33,025 nt of DNA from positions 1 to 33,025 of the forward strand of contig CAAENU010000196.1 in the NCBI GenBank assembly GCA_900757415.1, read 5' to 3'. The DNA is from an uncultured Oscillospiraceae bacterium. GTDB taxonomy: Bacteria; Bacillota; Clostridia; Oscillospirales; Oscillospiraceae. Numbering within the stretch: the stretch's first letter is position 1; every line of letters begins with the position of its first letter. The notes under the pieces were generated by a model. The model was given only the letters and a program-made list of their open reading frames with translations. It did no database searches and had not been told where the DNA came from. The position numbers were made by a program, and so were the translations under genes. Below, one piece after another: positions 15,738 through 23,630 of the stretch.

Positions 15738-16573
15738 TTATCCTTCCCCCTTGGGTCAAATTGCTCAAAGATGACCAGAGCACCGTCTGCCTCGGCGGTA
15801 TCCATCACCTCTTTGGAGCGGATGGTCCAGCTGAATTCCTGTGCCCCATACAGTGCGCGGCACAGCCGCAGGGACAGGCACTTTCGGTCTTCAAAGCGAT
15901 AGGCAATGAAATTCGGCCGAGTACGGCAGTTCAGCAGCAGATTGCTCAGCGCCCACCGCACGACGCCGGGCAGGTTTTGCCCGTCACCGTGGCGGCTGAA
16001 GTTTTCGCTCAGCTGGCCCCGCACAACATCGGGCCGGTTCTGCCACAGCCACGCCAAGCAACGGGGATCAAAGGACTCCATGCAGTAAGTAACGCCGCGG
16101 TGCTTATCCAGCAGCTTGCATGCGGCGGCGGCCAGCGCCTCCGCGTTGCCACGCTCTGCCTTCAGCTCCACGATCAGCGGCGCCTTTCCGGAAAAAATGG
16201 GCAGTACTTCTTCCAGCAGCGGAATATGATATTCACTGCCCTCCAGCTTATATTGGGAAAGCTCCGCCGCCGTCAGATCCTCGATCTGCACGTCCACACC
16301 GGCCGTGCGCAGCAGGGACGCATCGTGAATCACGGCCAGATGGCCGTCCTTCATCAGATGCACGTCCAGCTCCGCGCCGAATCCATGCTGCACGGCGCGT
16401 TTGAAAGCGGGAATGGAATTTTCGGGAATGCGGGGCTTGTCATGGTATCCCCGGTGAGCATAGCGCCAGCCGCGGAAACGCGACCAGTCCGCGCGGCGGC
16501 GGCAGCGCAGACACAGAATATACAGCAGCAGTACCAGCACGACCAGTGCCAAAAGGATCCAAAGCAGTGTCAT
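15734..16573 (-). CDS. Membrane-anchored glycerophosphodiester phosphodiesterase
   Basis: GDPD-family hydrolases release glycerol-3-phosphate and an alcohol from glycerophosphodiesters. The 279-residue protein starts with one membrane helix (about 3-22) and a basic stop-transfer stretch, so the catalytic domain is probably cytoplasmic or the segment is an uncleaved anchor. The catalytic set is present: His40-Arg41-Gly42 with PENSIPAF (50-57), Glu68 and Asp70 in AELDVHLMKDG, and His83 in VIHDASL. It starts two bases after the MFS stop codon with GGAGA upstream, and overlaps rsmD by 4 bp. The context (transporter plus HAD phosphatase) suggests import and breakdown of a phosphodiester or related compound, but that is inference. 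Confidence 0.9.
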   Translation of the reverse strand: MTLLWILLALVVLVLLLYILCLRCRRRADWSRFRGWRYAHRGYHDKPRIPENSIPAFKRAVQHGFGAELDVHLMKDGHLAVIHDASLLRTAGVDVQIEDLTAAELSQYKLEGSEYHIPLLEEVLPIFSGKAPLIVELKAERGNAEALAAAACKLLDKHRGVTYCMESFDPRCLAWLWQNRPDVVRGQLSENFSRHGDGQNLPGVVRWALSNLLLNCRTRPNFIAYRFEDRKCLSLRLCRALYGAQEFSWTIRSKEVMDTAEADGALVIFEQFDPRGKDK

Positions 16574-16574
16574 A

Positions 16575-18140
16575 TCAATCGTTCTCCAAATCTTCTAAAG
16601 CTTCCAACCCCAGCTTGGCTGCGGGTTTGCTGTCGCCATGGTGGACGAACAGCATGGTGATAAAGGCCAGCGCCACAAATACCGTGGCATAGGGGAACAG
16701 CACCCGCATGCCTAGCTTGTCCATCAAAAGGCCAGAGAGCATAGGCGTGGCCACCTGCGCCAGCATGGAGGCGGTGTAATAAAAGCCGGTGTATTTTCCC
16801 ACACTGCCGCCGCTGCACAGCTCCACCACCATGGGAAAGGAGTTTACGTTGATGGTGGCCCAGGCGATGCCTGCCAGCGCGAACATGGCGTTCATCAGCA
16901 TGGTGGGACTTTCCGCATGTAAAAAGCCTGCCACGCCGAAAGCGATGGCCAGCATGATAACACCCGCCTGAATCGCCCGCTTGCGGCCCACCTTGCTGGA
17001 GATCAGGCCCACCGGCAGATAGGCGACGATGGCTGCCGCCTGCGCGATGATCAGCGTCAGATTATAGTCCTTGTGCAGAATATTGCTGGCATAGACCGAG
17101 TACTTGCTGGTGACGGCATTATAGCCGAAGAACCACAGTACGATACTCAGCAGGATAAAGATCAGGGATTTTACCTCACCAGTGGAGAGCCTATGCCCCT
17201 CTCCCGTTTCGCCGGTTTCTGCCGAAACGTTTTCAATGCCGTGTGCCGCGCTGTCACGCTGCATTTCCTGCGCCCATTCTACCTCGCGCACAGTCAGCAT
17301 GAAGATCACCAGCGCGGCCAGCATGATGGCGGCGATCACGCCGAAGTAGCCGGTGTAGCTCATCAGAGAGTTGCGCACGGCGGAGGTGGCAAATACCATG
17401 CCCAGTGCCAGCACCAGTATACCGCCGGCGCTGCCCATCAGGTTGATAACGGCGTTGGCCTTGGAGCGCAGAGGCTTCATGGTCACATCCGGCATCAGTG
17501 CCACGGCAGGGGAGCGGAAAGAAGCCATGGCGATCAGAATCACCAGCAGCACCAGAATGAAGAACACCAGCGTGCCGGGATGCGCCGCCGTCACCTGCCA
17601 TGCATAAGCCTGCCGGGCGGGGGTCACATAGTTGGTGTAGTTGGGGTTGGTAACGGCGGTGCCGTCCTCGTTGACCAGCTGGCTGCGGATGGCGGTGAAC
17701 TCCTCCTCGGTGAACTGCTCACGCAGTACAAATTTGTCACCGTGAGGGGTGATGAGCTGCTCGTCCGCCTGACTTTCGTAGATGGCGCTCAAAGCGGCGG
17801 GATCGTCGATGTTGGCGGCGTCGTCCAGATGCTTCAATTGGGTGTTGTCAATGAAGCTCAGGCAGATCAGCGCCACGGCGGCGATCAGTGTGCCCAGTAC
17901 AATGAAAGGTGTGCGCCGTCCGCTGCGGTGGGTGCATTTGTCAGAGATCGCGCCGAACAGCGGCAGCATAAACAGAGCCAGCACATTGTCCAGCGCCATG
18001 ATAATGCCCGACCAGGTCTGGCTCATGCCGAATTTGTTGGTCAGGATCAGGGGGATGGTGTTGTCATAGGCCTGCCAGAAAGCACAGATCAGGAAAAAGG
18101 CAAAGCCGACCAGAATGGTGCGTTTATAATTGAGCTTCAT
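16575..18140 (-). CDS. Major facilitator superfamily transporter (SLC45/GPH-like) with large outer loop
   Basis: A 521-residue, 12-helix transporter. The N-terminal half has NTIPLILTNKFGMSQTWSGI and the MFS motif-A loop GAISDKCTHRSGRRTPFI (63-80), as in SLC45/GPH-type sugar carriers; a second motif-A-like loop is SSKVGRKRAIQAG. Between helices 3 and 4 lies an unusual hydrophilic stretch of about 90 residues (98-188), predicted to face outside. A charged cytoplasmic linker follows helix 6 (about 305-335). The start overlaps the HAD gene stop by ATGA. The substrate is unknown; linkage to a phosphatase and a phosphodiesterase allows a sugar, polyol or glycerol-phosphate ester. Confidence 0.88.
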   Translation of the reverse strand: MKLNYKRTILVGFAFFLICAFWQAYDNTIPLILTNKFGMSQTWSGIIMALDNVLALFMLPLFGAISDKCTHRSGRRTPFIVLGTLIAAVALICLSFIDNTQLKHLDDAANIDDPAALSAIYESQADEQLITPHGDKFVLREQFTEEEFTAIRSQLVNEDGTAVTNPNYTNYVTPARQAYAWQVTAAHPGTLVFFILVLLVILIAMASFRSPAVALMPDVTMKPLRSKANAVINLMGSAGGILVLALGMVFATSAVRNSLMSYTGYFGVIAAIMLAALVIFMLTVREVEWAQEMQRDSAAHGIENVSAETGETGEGHRLSTGEVKSLIFILLSIVLWFFGYNAVTSKYSVYASNILHKDYNLTLIIAQAAAIVAYLPVGLISSKVGRKRAIQAGVIMLAIAFGVAGFLHAESPTMLMNAMFALAGIAWATINVNSFPMVVELCSGGSVGKYTGFYYTASMLAQVATPMLSGLLMDKLGMRVLFPYATVFVALAFITMLFVHHGDSKPAAKLGLEALEDLEND

Positions 18141-18940
18141 GTTGCGGTCTCCTTCAGTTCATGGTAGAGCTGGGCAATATCCTGATAGATCCATGTGGGT
18201 TGGATGCGGTATTGAACGATGTCGTCCATAACGCCCTCGCCGCTGAGAACAAAAATGCTGTCGATTCCCGCGTTGACGCCGCAGGCCACATCAGTATAGA
18301 GCCTGTCTCCGATGATAACGGCCTGCCGGACGGTAAAGCCTGTGCGTGCCAGCGCCAGCTGCACCATCTCGCGCTGGGGTTTTCCCAGAAAACGGGGGGC
18401 ATGTCCGGTGGCCCGGCTCAGCATTTGGCATACGCTGCCGCAGTCCGGTACCGAGCCGTACCATGTGGGGCATACCCAGTCCGGGTTGGTGGCCAGCCAT
18501 GTAACACCCCGGTTCAGCAATATGCAGCTGTCTTCCAGTTTTTGAAACGTCAGCTCCGTGTCGAATCCGCTGAGCAGCACCGAGATATCGCCGCTCAGGG
18601 TATCCGTCACATTGACGCCTGCCTGCCTGAGCTGTGCCTTAAGCGACGCGGTGCCGGAGACATAGCACTTCTGTCCTGCAAACTCTGTCAGCAGGGTATG
18701 TTCCGCCACATCAGCGGAGGTCATATAATCCTCTGCAGCGGTTTCGATGCCAAGGCGGCGCATTTTGTCTATGTAGCCTTCCACACCTCGGGAGGAGTTG
18801 TTGGTCAGAAACAGATACCGTCCGCCGCGGCGGCGGATCAGGGACAGAAATTCCGGAACCTTGTCAAAAAGCCGCTCATCCAGATAGAGGGTGCCGTCCA
18901 TATCCAACAGATATAGCTTTTTCTCCTTCAGCGACGCCAT
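18137..18940 (-). CDS. HAD-IIA family phosphatase (NagD/AraL-like)
   Basis: Cytoplasmic HAD-superfamily phosphatase with a C2 cap. The 267-residue protein shows motif I LLDMDGTLYLDE (Asp13 nucleophile, Asp15), the family NNSSRGVEGYIDKMRRLG block (motif II region), LATNPDWVCPT, the KPQREMVQLAL lysine region and motif IV GDRLYTDVACGVNAGI. Relatives act on sugar, glycerol or nucleotide monophosphates; the substrate is not visible here. The start at 18940 follows AGGAGG by 7 bases; an upstream in-frame extension of 16 residues lies in the promoter region. First gene of the six-gene block ending at 14169. Confidence 0.92.
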   Translation of the reverse strand: MASLKEKKLYLLDMDGTLYLDERLFDKVPEFLSLIRRRGGRYLFLTNNSSRGVEGYIDKMRRLGIETAAEDYMTSADVAEHTLLTEFAGQKCYVSGTASLKAQLRQAGVNVTDTLSGDISVLLSGFDTELTFQKLEDSCILLNRGVTWLATNPDWVCPTWYGSVPDCGSVCQMLSRATGHAPRFLGKPQREMVQLALARTGFTVRQAVIIGDRLYTDVACGVNAGIDSIFVLSGEGVMDDIVQYRIQPTWIYQDIAQLYHELKETAT

Positions 18941-18978
18941 GGCCTCGCCTCCTGCATGCCAATATAATATCAGTATAC

Positions 18979-19007
18979 AGCATAGCACATACGGGGAAAG
19001 ATAGCAA
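18979..19007 (-). promoter_or_regulatory. Sigma-A promoter of the HAD-MFS-GDPD-rsmD-coaD block
   Basis: On the minus strand TTGCTA (19007-19002) and TATGCT (18984-18979) are separated by 17 bp, about 40 bp before the HAD start codon. It is the only good candidate in the 18941-19244 gap for this direction. Confidence 0.65.
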
Positions 19008-19063
19008 GAATTTGTTCTTTTCTATTTTGCGCTGCGGGCGGATGATTTTGCACCCGCTGTGGG

Positions 19064-19110
19064 GGCCGATGTACCCCAAGGGCACTTGTTTTACTGCGTG
19101 GGCATCGGCC
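19064..19110. repeat. Structured intergenic repeat, copy B (part of a composite)
   Basis: A 47-nt element closed by GGCCGATG (19064-19071) and CATCGGCC (19103-19110), an 8-bp perfect stem. On the minus strand its interior reads GCCCACGCAGT, then AACAAGTGCCCTTGGGG, matching copy A at 6605-6663. Neighbouring stem-like units lie on both sides: GCGGG/CCCGC at 19034-19057 and GGGCGCGATC/ATCGTGCC near 19142-19164. The 300-bp gap 18941-19244 therefore seems filled by a composite repeat flanked by two promoters; no gene is recognised. Confidence 0.6.
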
Positions 19111-19191
19111 TCTGCGCGATTCTGTCGTACACGTTTTTGTAGGGCGCGATCCACACATCGTGCCGCGTCCGCAGGCGCAAAACAGCCAAAC

Positions 19192-19220
19192 ACATATTTT
19201 TCTTCCACCTCCGCATACTA
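19192..19220 (+). promoter_or_regulatory. Candidate sigma-G (forespore) promoter of spoVAD
   Basis: ACATA (19192-19196), 17 bp, then CATACTA (19214-19220), against the Bacillus sigma-G form G-H-A-T-R, 17-18 bp, C-A-T-n-H-T-A. Only the first -35 base differs. The predicted start falls a few bases before the Shine-Dalgarno of spoVAD (19231-19237), giving a very short leader. spoVA operons are known sigma-G targets. Confidence 0.55.
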
Positions 19221-19244
19221 CCGAAAAATGCGAGGTGAAGACAA

Positions 19245-20258
19245 ATGGAAATGCATCGAATGGGACGCACGGTCAGCTTTTCCGGCGGCGTCAGCGTGTT
19301 GTCATGGGGCAGCATTGGCGGCAAGCTGGAGGGCCAGGGTCCGCTTGGCGCCTATTTTGACGAGATCGAGACGGATTCCTTTTGCGCCCAGACCAGCTGG
19401 GAGAAAGCGGAGTCCATCTTCCAGCAGCGAGCCTTGGCTCACGCGCTGGAACGTGGCGGCATGCAGGCGGAGGATCTGGATCTGGTGTTGGCAGGCGATC
19501 TTTTGAACCAGTGTGCCGCCAGCAATTTCGCCCTGCGCAGCCAACCTTTCAGCGTGGGCGGCCTGTATGCCGCCTGCGCCACCATGGGGGAGGGACTATC
19601 CCTTGCGGCCATGCTGCTGCAGGGCGGCGCAGTGCATACGGCGGCGGTGATGACCTCCTCTCATTACTGCACAGCCGAGCGGCAGTACCGCATGCCGCTG
19701 CCCTACGGCTCACAGCGGTGTCCCACCGCCCAGTGGACGGCCACCGCCTCCGGCTGCTGCGTACTGGGGCGCAGCGGTGACGGGCCCTACCTCACGCACG
19801 CCACTATGGGCCGGATAGTGGATATGGGCGTTAATGACGAGTGCAATATGGGCGGCGCCATGGCGCCCGCTGCCATCGATACGCTGGAGACTCTCTTTCG
19901 GGATACCCGCACCGCGCCGCAGGATTATGACCTGATCGTCACCGGCGATCTGGGCGCCATTGGCCACAGCGTGGTGAAGGATCTGATGGCGCGGGACGGC
20001 TTCAATATGGACAGCCGCTATACCGACTGCGGACTGCTGCTGTTTGACCGGGAGAAGCAGGATATGCATGCCGGCGGTTCCGGGGCGGGATGCAGCGCCT
20101 CGGTGCTGTGCGCCTATCTGCTGCCGGGTTTGAAGAACTGTCGGTGGAAGCGTATGATCTTTGCTCCCACCGGCGCGCTGCAAAGTCCCACTACGGTATT
20201 TCAAAAGGAAACTATGCCGGCGGTGTGCCACGCGGTGGTGCTGTCGGCAGAGCGGTAA
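19245..20258 (+). CDS. spoVAD: Stage V sporulation protein AD
   Basis: SpoVAD is the thiolase-fold protein of the SpoVA channel, which loads Ca-dipicolinate into the forespore and releases it in germination; it binds dipicolinate. The 337-residue protein fits the family. It opens GRTVSFSGGVSVLSWGSIGGKLEGQGPLG and carries the conserved segments DLLNQCAASNFALR, FSVGGLYAACATMGEGL, SSHYCTAERQYRMPLPYG, WTATASGCCVL and DLGAIGHSVVKDLM. GAGGTG precedes the ATG. spoVAC, normally just upstream, is absent; upstream is only the repeat-filled gap. spoVAE follows 10 bp later. Confidence 0.95.
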   Translation: MEMHRMGRTVSFSGGVSVLSWGSIGGKLEGQGPLGAYFDEIETDSFCAQTSWEKAESIFQQRALAHALERGGMQAEDLDLVLAGDLLNQCAASNFALRSQPFSVGGLYAACATMGEGLSLAAMLLQGGAVHTAAVMTSSHYCTAERQYRMPLPYGSQRCPTAQWTATASGCCVLGRSGDGPYLTHATMGRIVDMGVNDECNMGGAMAPAAIDTLETLFRDTRTAPQDYDLIVTGDLGAIGHSVVKDLMARDGFNMDSRYTDCGLLLFDREKQDMHAGGSGAGCSASVLCAYLLPGLKNCRWKRMIFAPTGALQSPTTVFQKETMPAVCHAVVLSAER

Positions 20259-20268
20259 GGAGGACAAA

Positions 20269-20625
20269 ATGGACTATGTATGGTGCTTCCTCTGCGGGGG
20301 ATTGCTATGCCTGATCGGACAGGTGCTTATCGACCTGACGAAGCTGACGCCCGCCCGCATTCTGACGGGTTATGTGGTGGGCGGCGTACTGCTGCAGGCT
20401 TTGGGACTATATCAGCCGTTGGTGGATTGGGCCGGGGCAGGCGCCACCGTGCCGCTGACCGGCTTTGGCTATTCGCTGGCAAAGGGCGTTGCCAAGGCGG
20501 TGGAGGAACAGGGACTGCTGGGCGTTTTGACCGGCGGCCTGAGCGCCACAGCCGGCGGCATCGCCGCGGCGGTGGTGTTCGGCCTTTTAGCGGCAATTTT
20601 GTGCAAGCCGAAAGAAAAACGTTGA
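20269..20625 (+). CDS. spoVAE: Stage V sporulation protein AE (SpoVAEb type)
   Basis: Small membrane protein of the SpoVA complex in the spore inner membrane. The 118-residue product has about three to four hydrophobic helices and the family segments GGLLCLIGQVLIDLTKLTPARILTGYVV and a glycine-rich GFGYSLAKGVAKAVEEQGLLGVLTGGL. The ATG at 20269 follows AAGGAGG by 6 bases. Its TGA stop lies inside the -35 element of the csoR promoter, so there is no spare DNA between the two units. Confidence 0.93.
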   Translation: MDYVWCFLCGGLLCLIGQVLIDLTKLTPARILTGYVVGGVLLQALGLYQPLVDWAGAGATVPLTGFGYSLAKGVAKAVEEQGLLGVLTGGLSATAGGIAAAVVFGLLAAILCKPKEKR

Positions 20626-20681
20626 CAAATACCCTTGGGGGGTATATAATGCCACCATCAAATAATACCCCCTGGAGGTAT
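20622..20681 (+). promoter_or_regulatory. csoR-copA promoter with two CsoR-like operators
   Basis: TTGACA (20622-20627) and TATAAT (20645-20650) with a 17-bp spacer make a perfect consensus promoter. The spacer holds ATACCCTTGGGGGGTAT (20629-20645), and a second copy ATACCCCCTGGAGGTAT (20665-20681) covers the leader and the csoR Shine-Dalgarno GGAGGT. Both have the G/C-tract pseudo-palindrome form of CsoR sites, so the apo-repressor would block RNA polymerase and perhaps ribosomes until copper binds. Confidence 0.85.
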
Positions 20682-20686
20682 ATCAT

Positions 20687-20983
20687 ATGGATTGCTGCCA
20701 TTGCCAAAAGACGAAGCACCGCTCCGATGAGGAGCAGAAGCGCCTCACAAACCGCCTGAACCGGATTGAGGGGCAGGTGCGTGGATTGAAGGATATGCTG
20801 CAAAGGGACGCCTACTGTCCCGATATCCTGATTCAAGTATCTGCCGTCAGCGCGGCGCTGAACAGCTTCAGCAAGGAGCTGCTGGCCACCCATATCCGCA
20901 CCTGCGTGGCGGACGGTATCCGTCAGGGGGATGACGCGGTTATCGACGAACTGGTGACCACGCTGCAAAAACTGATGAAATAA
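20687..20983 (+). CDS. csoR: Copper-sensing repressor CsoR
   Basis: All-helical DNA-binding repressor of the CsoR/RcnR family; Cu(I) binding releases the operator. The 98-residue product has the family core RLNRIEGQVRGLKDML and the Cu(I) ligand set Cys44 (in AYCPD), His69 and Cys73 (in THIRTC), the C-H-C pattern of copper sensors. An extra Cys cluster occurs at the N-terminus (MDCCHC). Copper specificity is supported by copA 12 bp downstream and by the operators. Confidence 0.95.
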   Translation: MDCCHCQKTKHRSDEEQKRLTNRLNRIEGQVRGLKDMLQRDAYCPDILIQVSAVSAALNSFSKELLATHIRTCVADGIRQGDDAVIDELVTTLQKLMK

Positions 20984-20995
20984 GGAGGCGGCGTT

Positions 20996-23494
20996 ATGCA
21001 GGAAAAATTTGTGGTAACGGGTATGACCTGTGCGGCATGCTCGGCCCATGTGGAAAAGGCGGCGGGGCAGCTGCCCGGCGTCAACAGTGCGGTGGTGAAC
21101 CTGATGTTGGGCACCATGCTGGTGGATTATGACCCGGAAAAGGTGACGGCGGAGCAGATCATCTCCGCTGTGGAGAGCGGCGGCTATGGCGCCAAGCGGG
21201 CAGCCGATGTAAAACAGGACATTCATCAGGAGCAGGATGCGGCGCTGGTGAAGATGCGCTGCCGTCTAGTGTGGTCCATCGTATGTCTGGTCCCCCTTTT
21301 TTATATCAGCATGGGCCATATGATGGGTTTGCCGCTGCCCGGTTTTCTGACGGCCAGCCACCTGACCCACGCCATATCCCAGCTGGTGTTCTGCGTGCCG
21401 ATTCTGATTTTGAACCGCAGTTATTTCACCGTAGGCTTTTCCCAGCTTTTCCGCCGCAGTCCCAATATGGACACGCTGGTGGCGCTGGGCGCCAGCGCGG
21501 GATTGCTGTACAGCCTTATTGAAATCGTGCGCCTTGCGGCGGGACAGGTGTCCGGTATGCCGGAGCTGTACTTTGAGTCGGCAGGCATGATCTGCGCGCT
21601 GGTCACCGTGGGCAAATATCTGGAGGAGCGCAGCAAGGGAAAAACCACTGATGCCATCTCTGCTCTGTTGGCGCTGGCGCCTGACAGCGCCGTTGTCAAG
21701 CGCAACGGCGTGGAGGTCACCGTGGCGGCGGAGGACATCCAAAAGGGCGATATCGTGGTGGTGCGTCAGGGCGGCAAGATCCCGGTGGACGGCGTGGTGG
21801 TGTCCGGCAGCGGCTCGGTGGACGAGTCCGCCATCACCGGCGAGAGCCTGCCGGTGGAAAAAGCTGTGGGCGATGCGGTGACCTCCGCTACCGTAAACCG
21901 GAGCGGCTATCTGGAACTGGAGGCTACCCGCGTGGGCGCAGATACCACGCTCTCTCAGATTGTAAAGCTGATGGAGGAGGCGTCATCCAGTAAAGCGCCT
22001 ATCTCCCGTCTGGCCGACAAAATCAGCGGCATATTTGTGCCGGTAGTCATGTCCATCGCGCTGCTTGCGGCGCTGCTGTGGGCCTTTGTGGGCGGGCAGA
22101 GCGTGCAGTTCTGCCTGCCTGTGGGCATCGCCGTGCTGGTGATCTCCTGCCCCTGCGCGCTGGGCCTTGCCACCCCTGTGGCCATCATGGTGGGCACCGG
22201 CAAGGCGGCGGAAAACGGTATTCTCATTAAATCCGCCCAGTCGCTGGAGTTGATGGGGCGGGTCAATACCGTGGTGCTGGATAAAACCGGCACCGTCACG
22301 GAGGGACGCCCCCGGCTGACCGACTGCTTTGCCGCGGAGGGCGTCACGGAGGAGGAGCTTCTCTGCGTAGCGGCCAGCGTGGAGCAGCCCAGCGAGCATC
22401 CCCTCAGCCGCGCCGTCACCGAGGCGGCGCGGGAGCGGGGCATCCCGCTGTGCGATGTGACGGATTTTGCCGCCGTTCCTGGCGGCGGTGTGCAGGCTGT
22501 GGTGCATGAAAAGACCATATTTGCCGGAAACGCGCCCTATATGGAGACAAAGTGCGTGGATATTACCGCATTTGCGCCGCAGGCCGCCGCGTGGGCGGAG
22601 GACGGCAAGACGGTGCTGTATTTTGCCGAGGAGGGCAAGGCTTTGGGTATGCTGGCAGTAGCCGACACCGTAAAGCCTGACAGCGCCGCCGCTATCGCCG
22701 CCTTGAAGCGCAGCGGCTGCCGCGTGGTGCTGCTGACCGGCGACAATGCCCAGACCGCCAACGCCATCGCCCGCCAGGTGGGGGTGGATCAGGTGATCTC
22801 GCAGGTGCTGCCGCAGGATAAAGCCGCCTGTGTGGAGCGCTTGCAGAAAGAAGGACAGCTGGTGGCCATGGTGGGCGACGGCATCAACGATGCCCCGGCA
22901 CTGGTGCAGGCGGATGTGGGCCTTGCCATCGGCGCAGGCACCGATATCGCCATCGAGTCGGCGGATATCGTCCTCATGAAGAGCAGCCTTGCCGATGTGG
23001 CCTCGGCTGCGGAGTTGAGCCGCGCCGTGCTGCGGAATATCCGGCAGAACCTGTTTTGGGCATTCTTTTATAATAGCGTGGGTATCCCTGTTGCGGCAGG
23101 TGTGCTGTACCCGGCGCTGGGACTGCTGCTCAACCCCATGATTGCCGCCGCCTGCATGTCCCTGAGCAGCGTGTGCGTGGTGTCCAACGCTTTGCGCCTG
23201 CGGCTGTGGAAGCCGGGACTGAAAGCCGTATCCCATGCCGCAGCGTCTGCGGCAGAACATAATAACACTGTATTAGATGAGGAGAAAACGACAATGAAAA
23301 AGACCGTTACCATTGAGGGCATGATGTGTGCCCATTGCGTGGCCCATGTGGAAAAGGCGCTGACCGCCTTGCCCGGCGTGAAGGCCACTGTTGACCTGAC
23401 CTCCGGCACCGCTGTGGTGGAGGGTGATGTGAGCGATGAGGCCATTCGCGCTGCCATTACTGAAGCGGGATATACCGTGAAAGGGATCGCGTAA
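20996..23494 (+). CDS. copA: Copper-exporting P1B-type ATPase CopA with N- and C-terminal metal-binding domains
   Basis: Pumps Cu(I) (or Ag(I)) out of the cytoplasm with ATP. The 832-residue protein has an N-terminal HMA domain (GMTCAAC, Cys12 and Cys15), the membrane core with CPC at 385-387, the phosphorylated Asp429 in DKTGT, LTGDN, and GDGINDAPAL; late helix motifs such as NSVGIPVAAGVLYP and the MSLSSVCVVSNALRL end are typical of CopA. Unusually, a linker (about 743-766) leads to a second HMA domain at the C-terminus (767-832, GMMCAHC with Cys778 and Cys781). This domain has its own Shine-Dalgarno and ATG (see 23294). GGAGG precedes the main start; terminator at 23522. Confidence 0.97.
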   Translation: MQEKFVVTGMTCAACSAHVEKAAGQLPGVNSAVVNLMLGTMLVDYDPEKVTAEQIISAVESGGYGAKRAADVKQDIHQEQDAALVKMRCRLVWSIVCLVPLFYISMGHMMGLPLPGFLTASHLTHAISQLVFCVPILILNRSYFTVGFSQLFRRSPNMDTLVALGASAGLLYSLIEIVRLAAGQVSGMPELYFESAGMICALVTVGKYLEERSKGKTTDAISALLALAPDSAVVKRNGVEVTVAAEDIQKGDIVVVRQGGKIPVDGVVVSGSGSVDESAITGESLPVEKAVGDAVTSATVNRSGYLELEATRVGADTTLSQIVKLMEEASSSKAPISRLADKISGIFVPVVMSIALLAALLWAFVGGQSVQFCLPVGIAVLVISCPCALGLATPVAIMVGTGKAAENGILIKSAQSLELMGRVNTVVLDKTGTVTEGRPRLTDCFAAEGVTEEELLCVAASVEQPSEHPLSRAVTEAARERGIPLCDVTDFAAVPGGGVQAVVHEKTIFAGNAPYMETKCVDITAFAPQAAAWAEDGKTVLYFAEEGKALGMLAVADTVKPDSAAAIAALKRSGCRVVLLTGDNAQTANAIARQVGVDQVISQVLPQDKAACVERLQKEGQLVAMVGDGINDAPALVQADVGLAIGAGTDIAIESADIVLMKSSLADVASAAELSRAVLRNIRQNLFWAFFYNSVGIPVAAGVLYPALGLLLNPMIAAACMSLSSVCVVSNALRLRLWKPGLKAVSHAAASAAEHNNTVLDEEKTTMKKTVTIEGMMCAHCVAHVEKALTALPGVKATVDLTSGTAVVEGDVSDEAIRAAITEAGYTVKGIA
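23294..23494 (+). CDS. copZ: Possible internal start: free CopZ-like copper chaperone within copA
   Basis: Same frame as copA. At 23279-23284 lies GAGGAG, 9 bases before ATG AAA AAG ACC, which begins a 66-residue complete HMA fold: MKKTVTIEGMMCAHCVAHVE, ending TEAGYTVKGIA. The beginning is that of a stand-alone CopZ. The structure looks like a former copA-copZ gene pair whose stop codon was lost, or a deliberate nested gene. Whether the internal site is used cannot be told from sequence, though spacing and strength match the real starts in this window. Confidence 0.5.
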   Translation: MKKTVTIEGMMCAHCVAHVEKALTALPGVKATVDLTSGTAVVEGDVSDEAIRAAITEAGYTVKGIA

Positions 23495-23521
23495 GGCAAA
23501 AAGCCGATGGGGTATTGCCGT

Positions 23522-23558
23522 GCGGACGGGAGAGGGGATCCTCTCCCGTCCGCTTTTT
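23522..23558 (+). terminator. Intrinsic terminator of csoR-copA
   Basis: A perfect 14-bp GC-rich stem (23522-23535 with 23540-23553) with loop GGAT is followed by TTTTT. It lies 28 bases after the copA stop and separates the copper unit from the ABC importer. Confidence 0.93.
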
Positions 23559-23630
23559 CGCGGCATGGTCAATGCCATTTCCGTGTGCCTTACCTGTCTT
23601 TGCGCTATGATGTGCCGCCGCAAAAATTAT

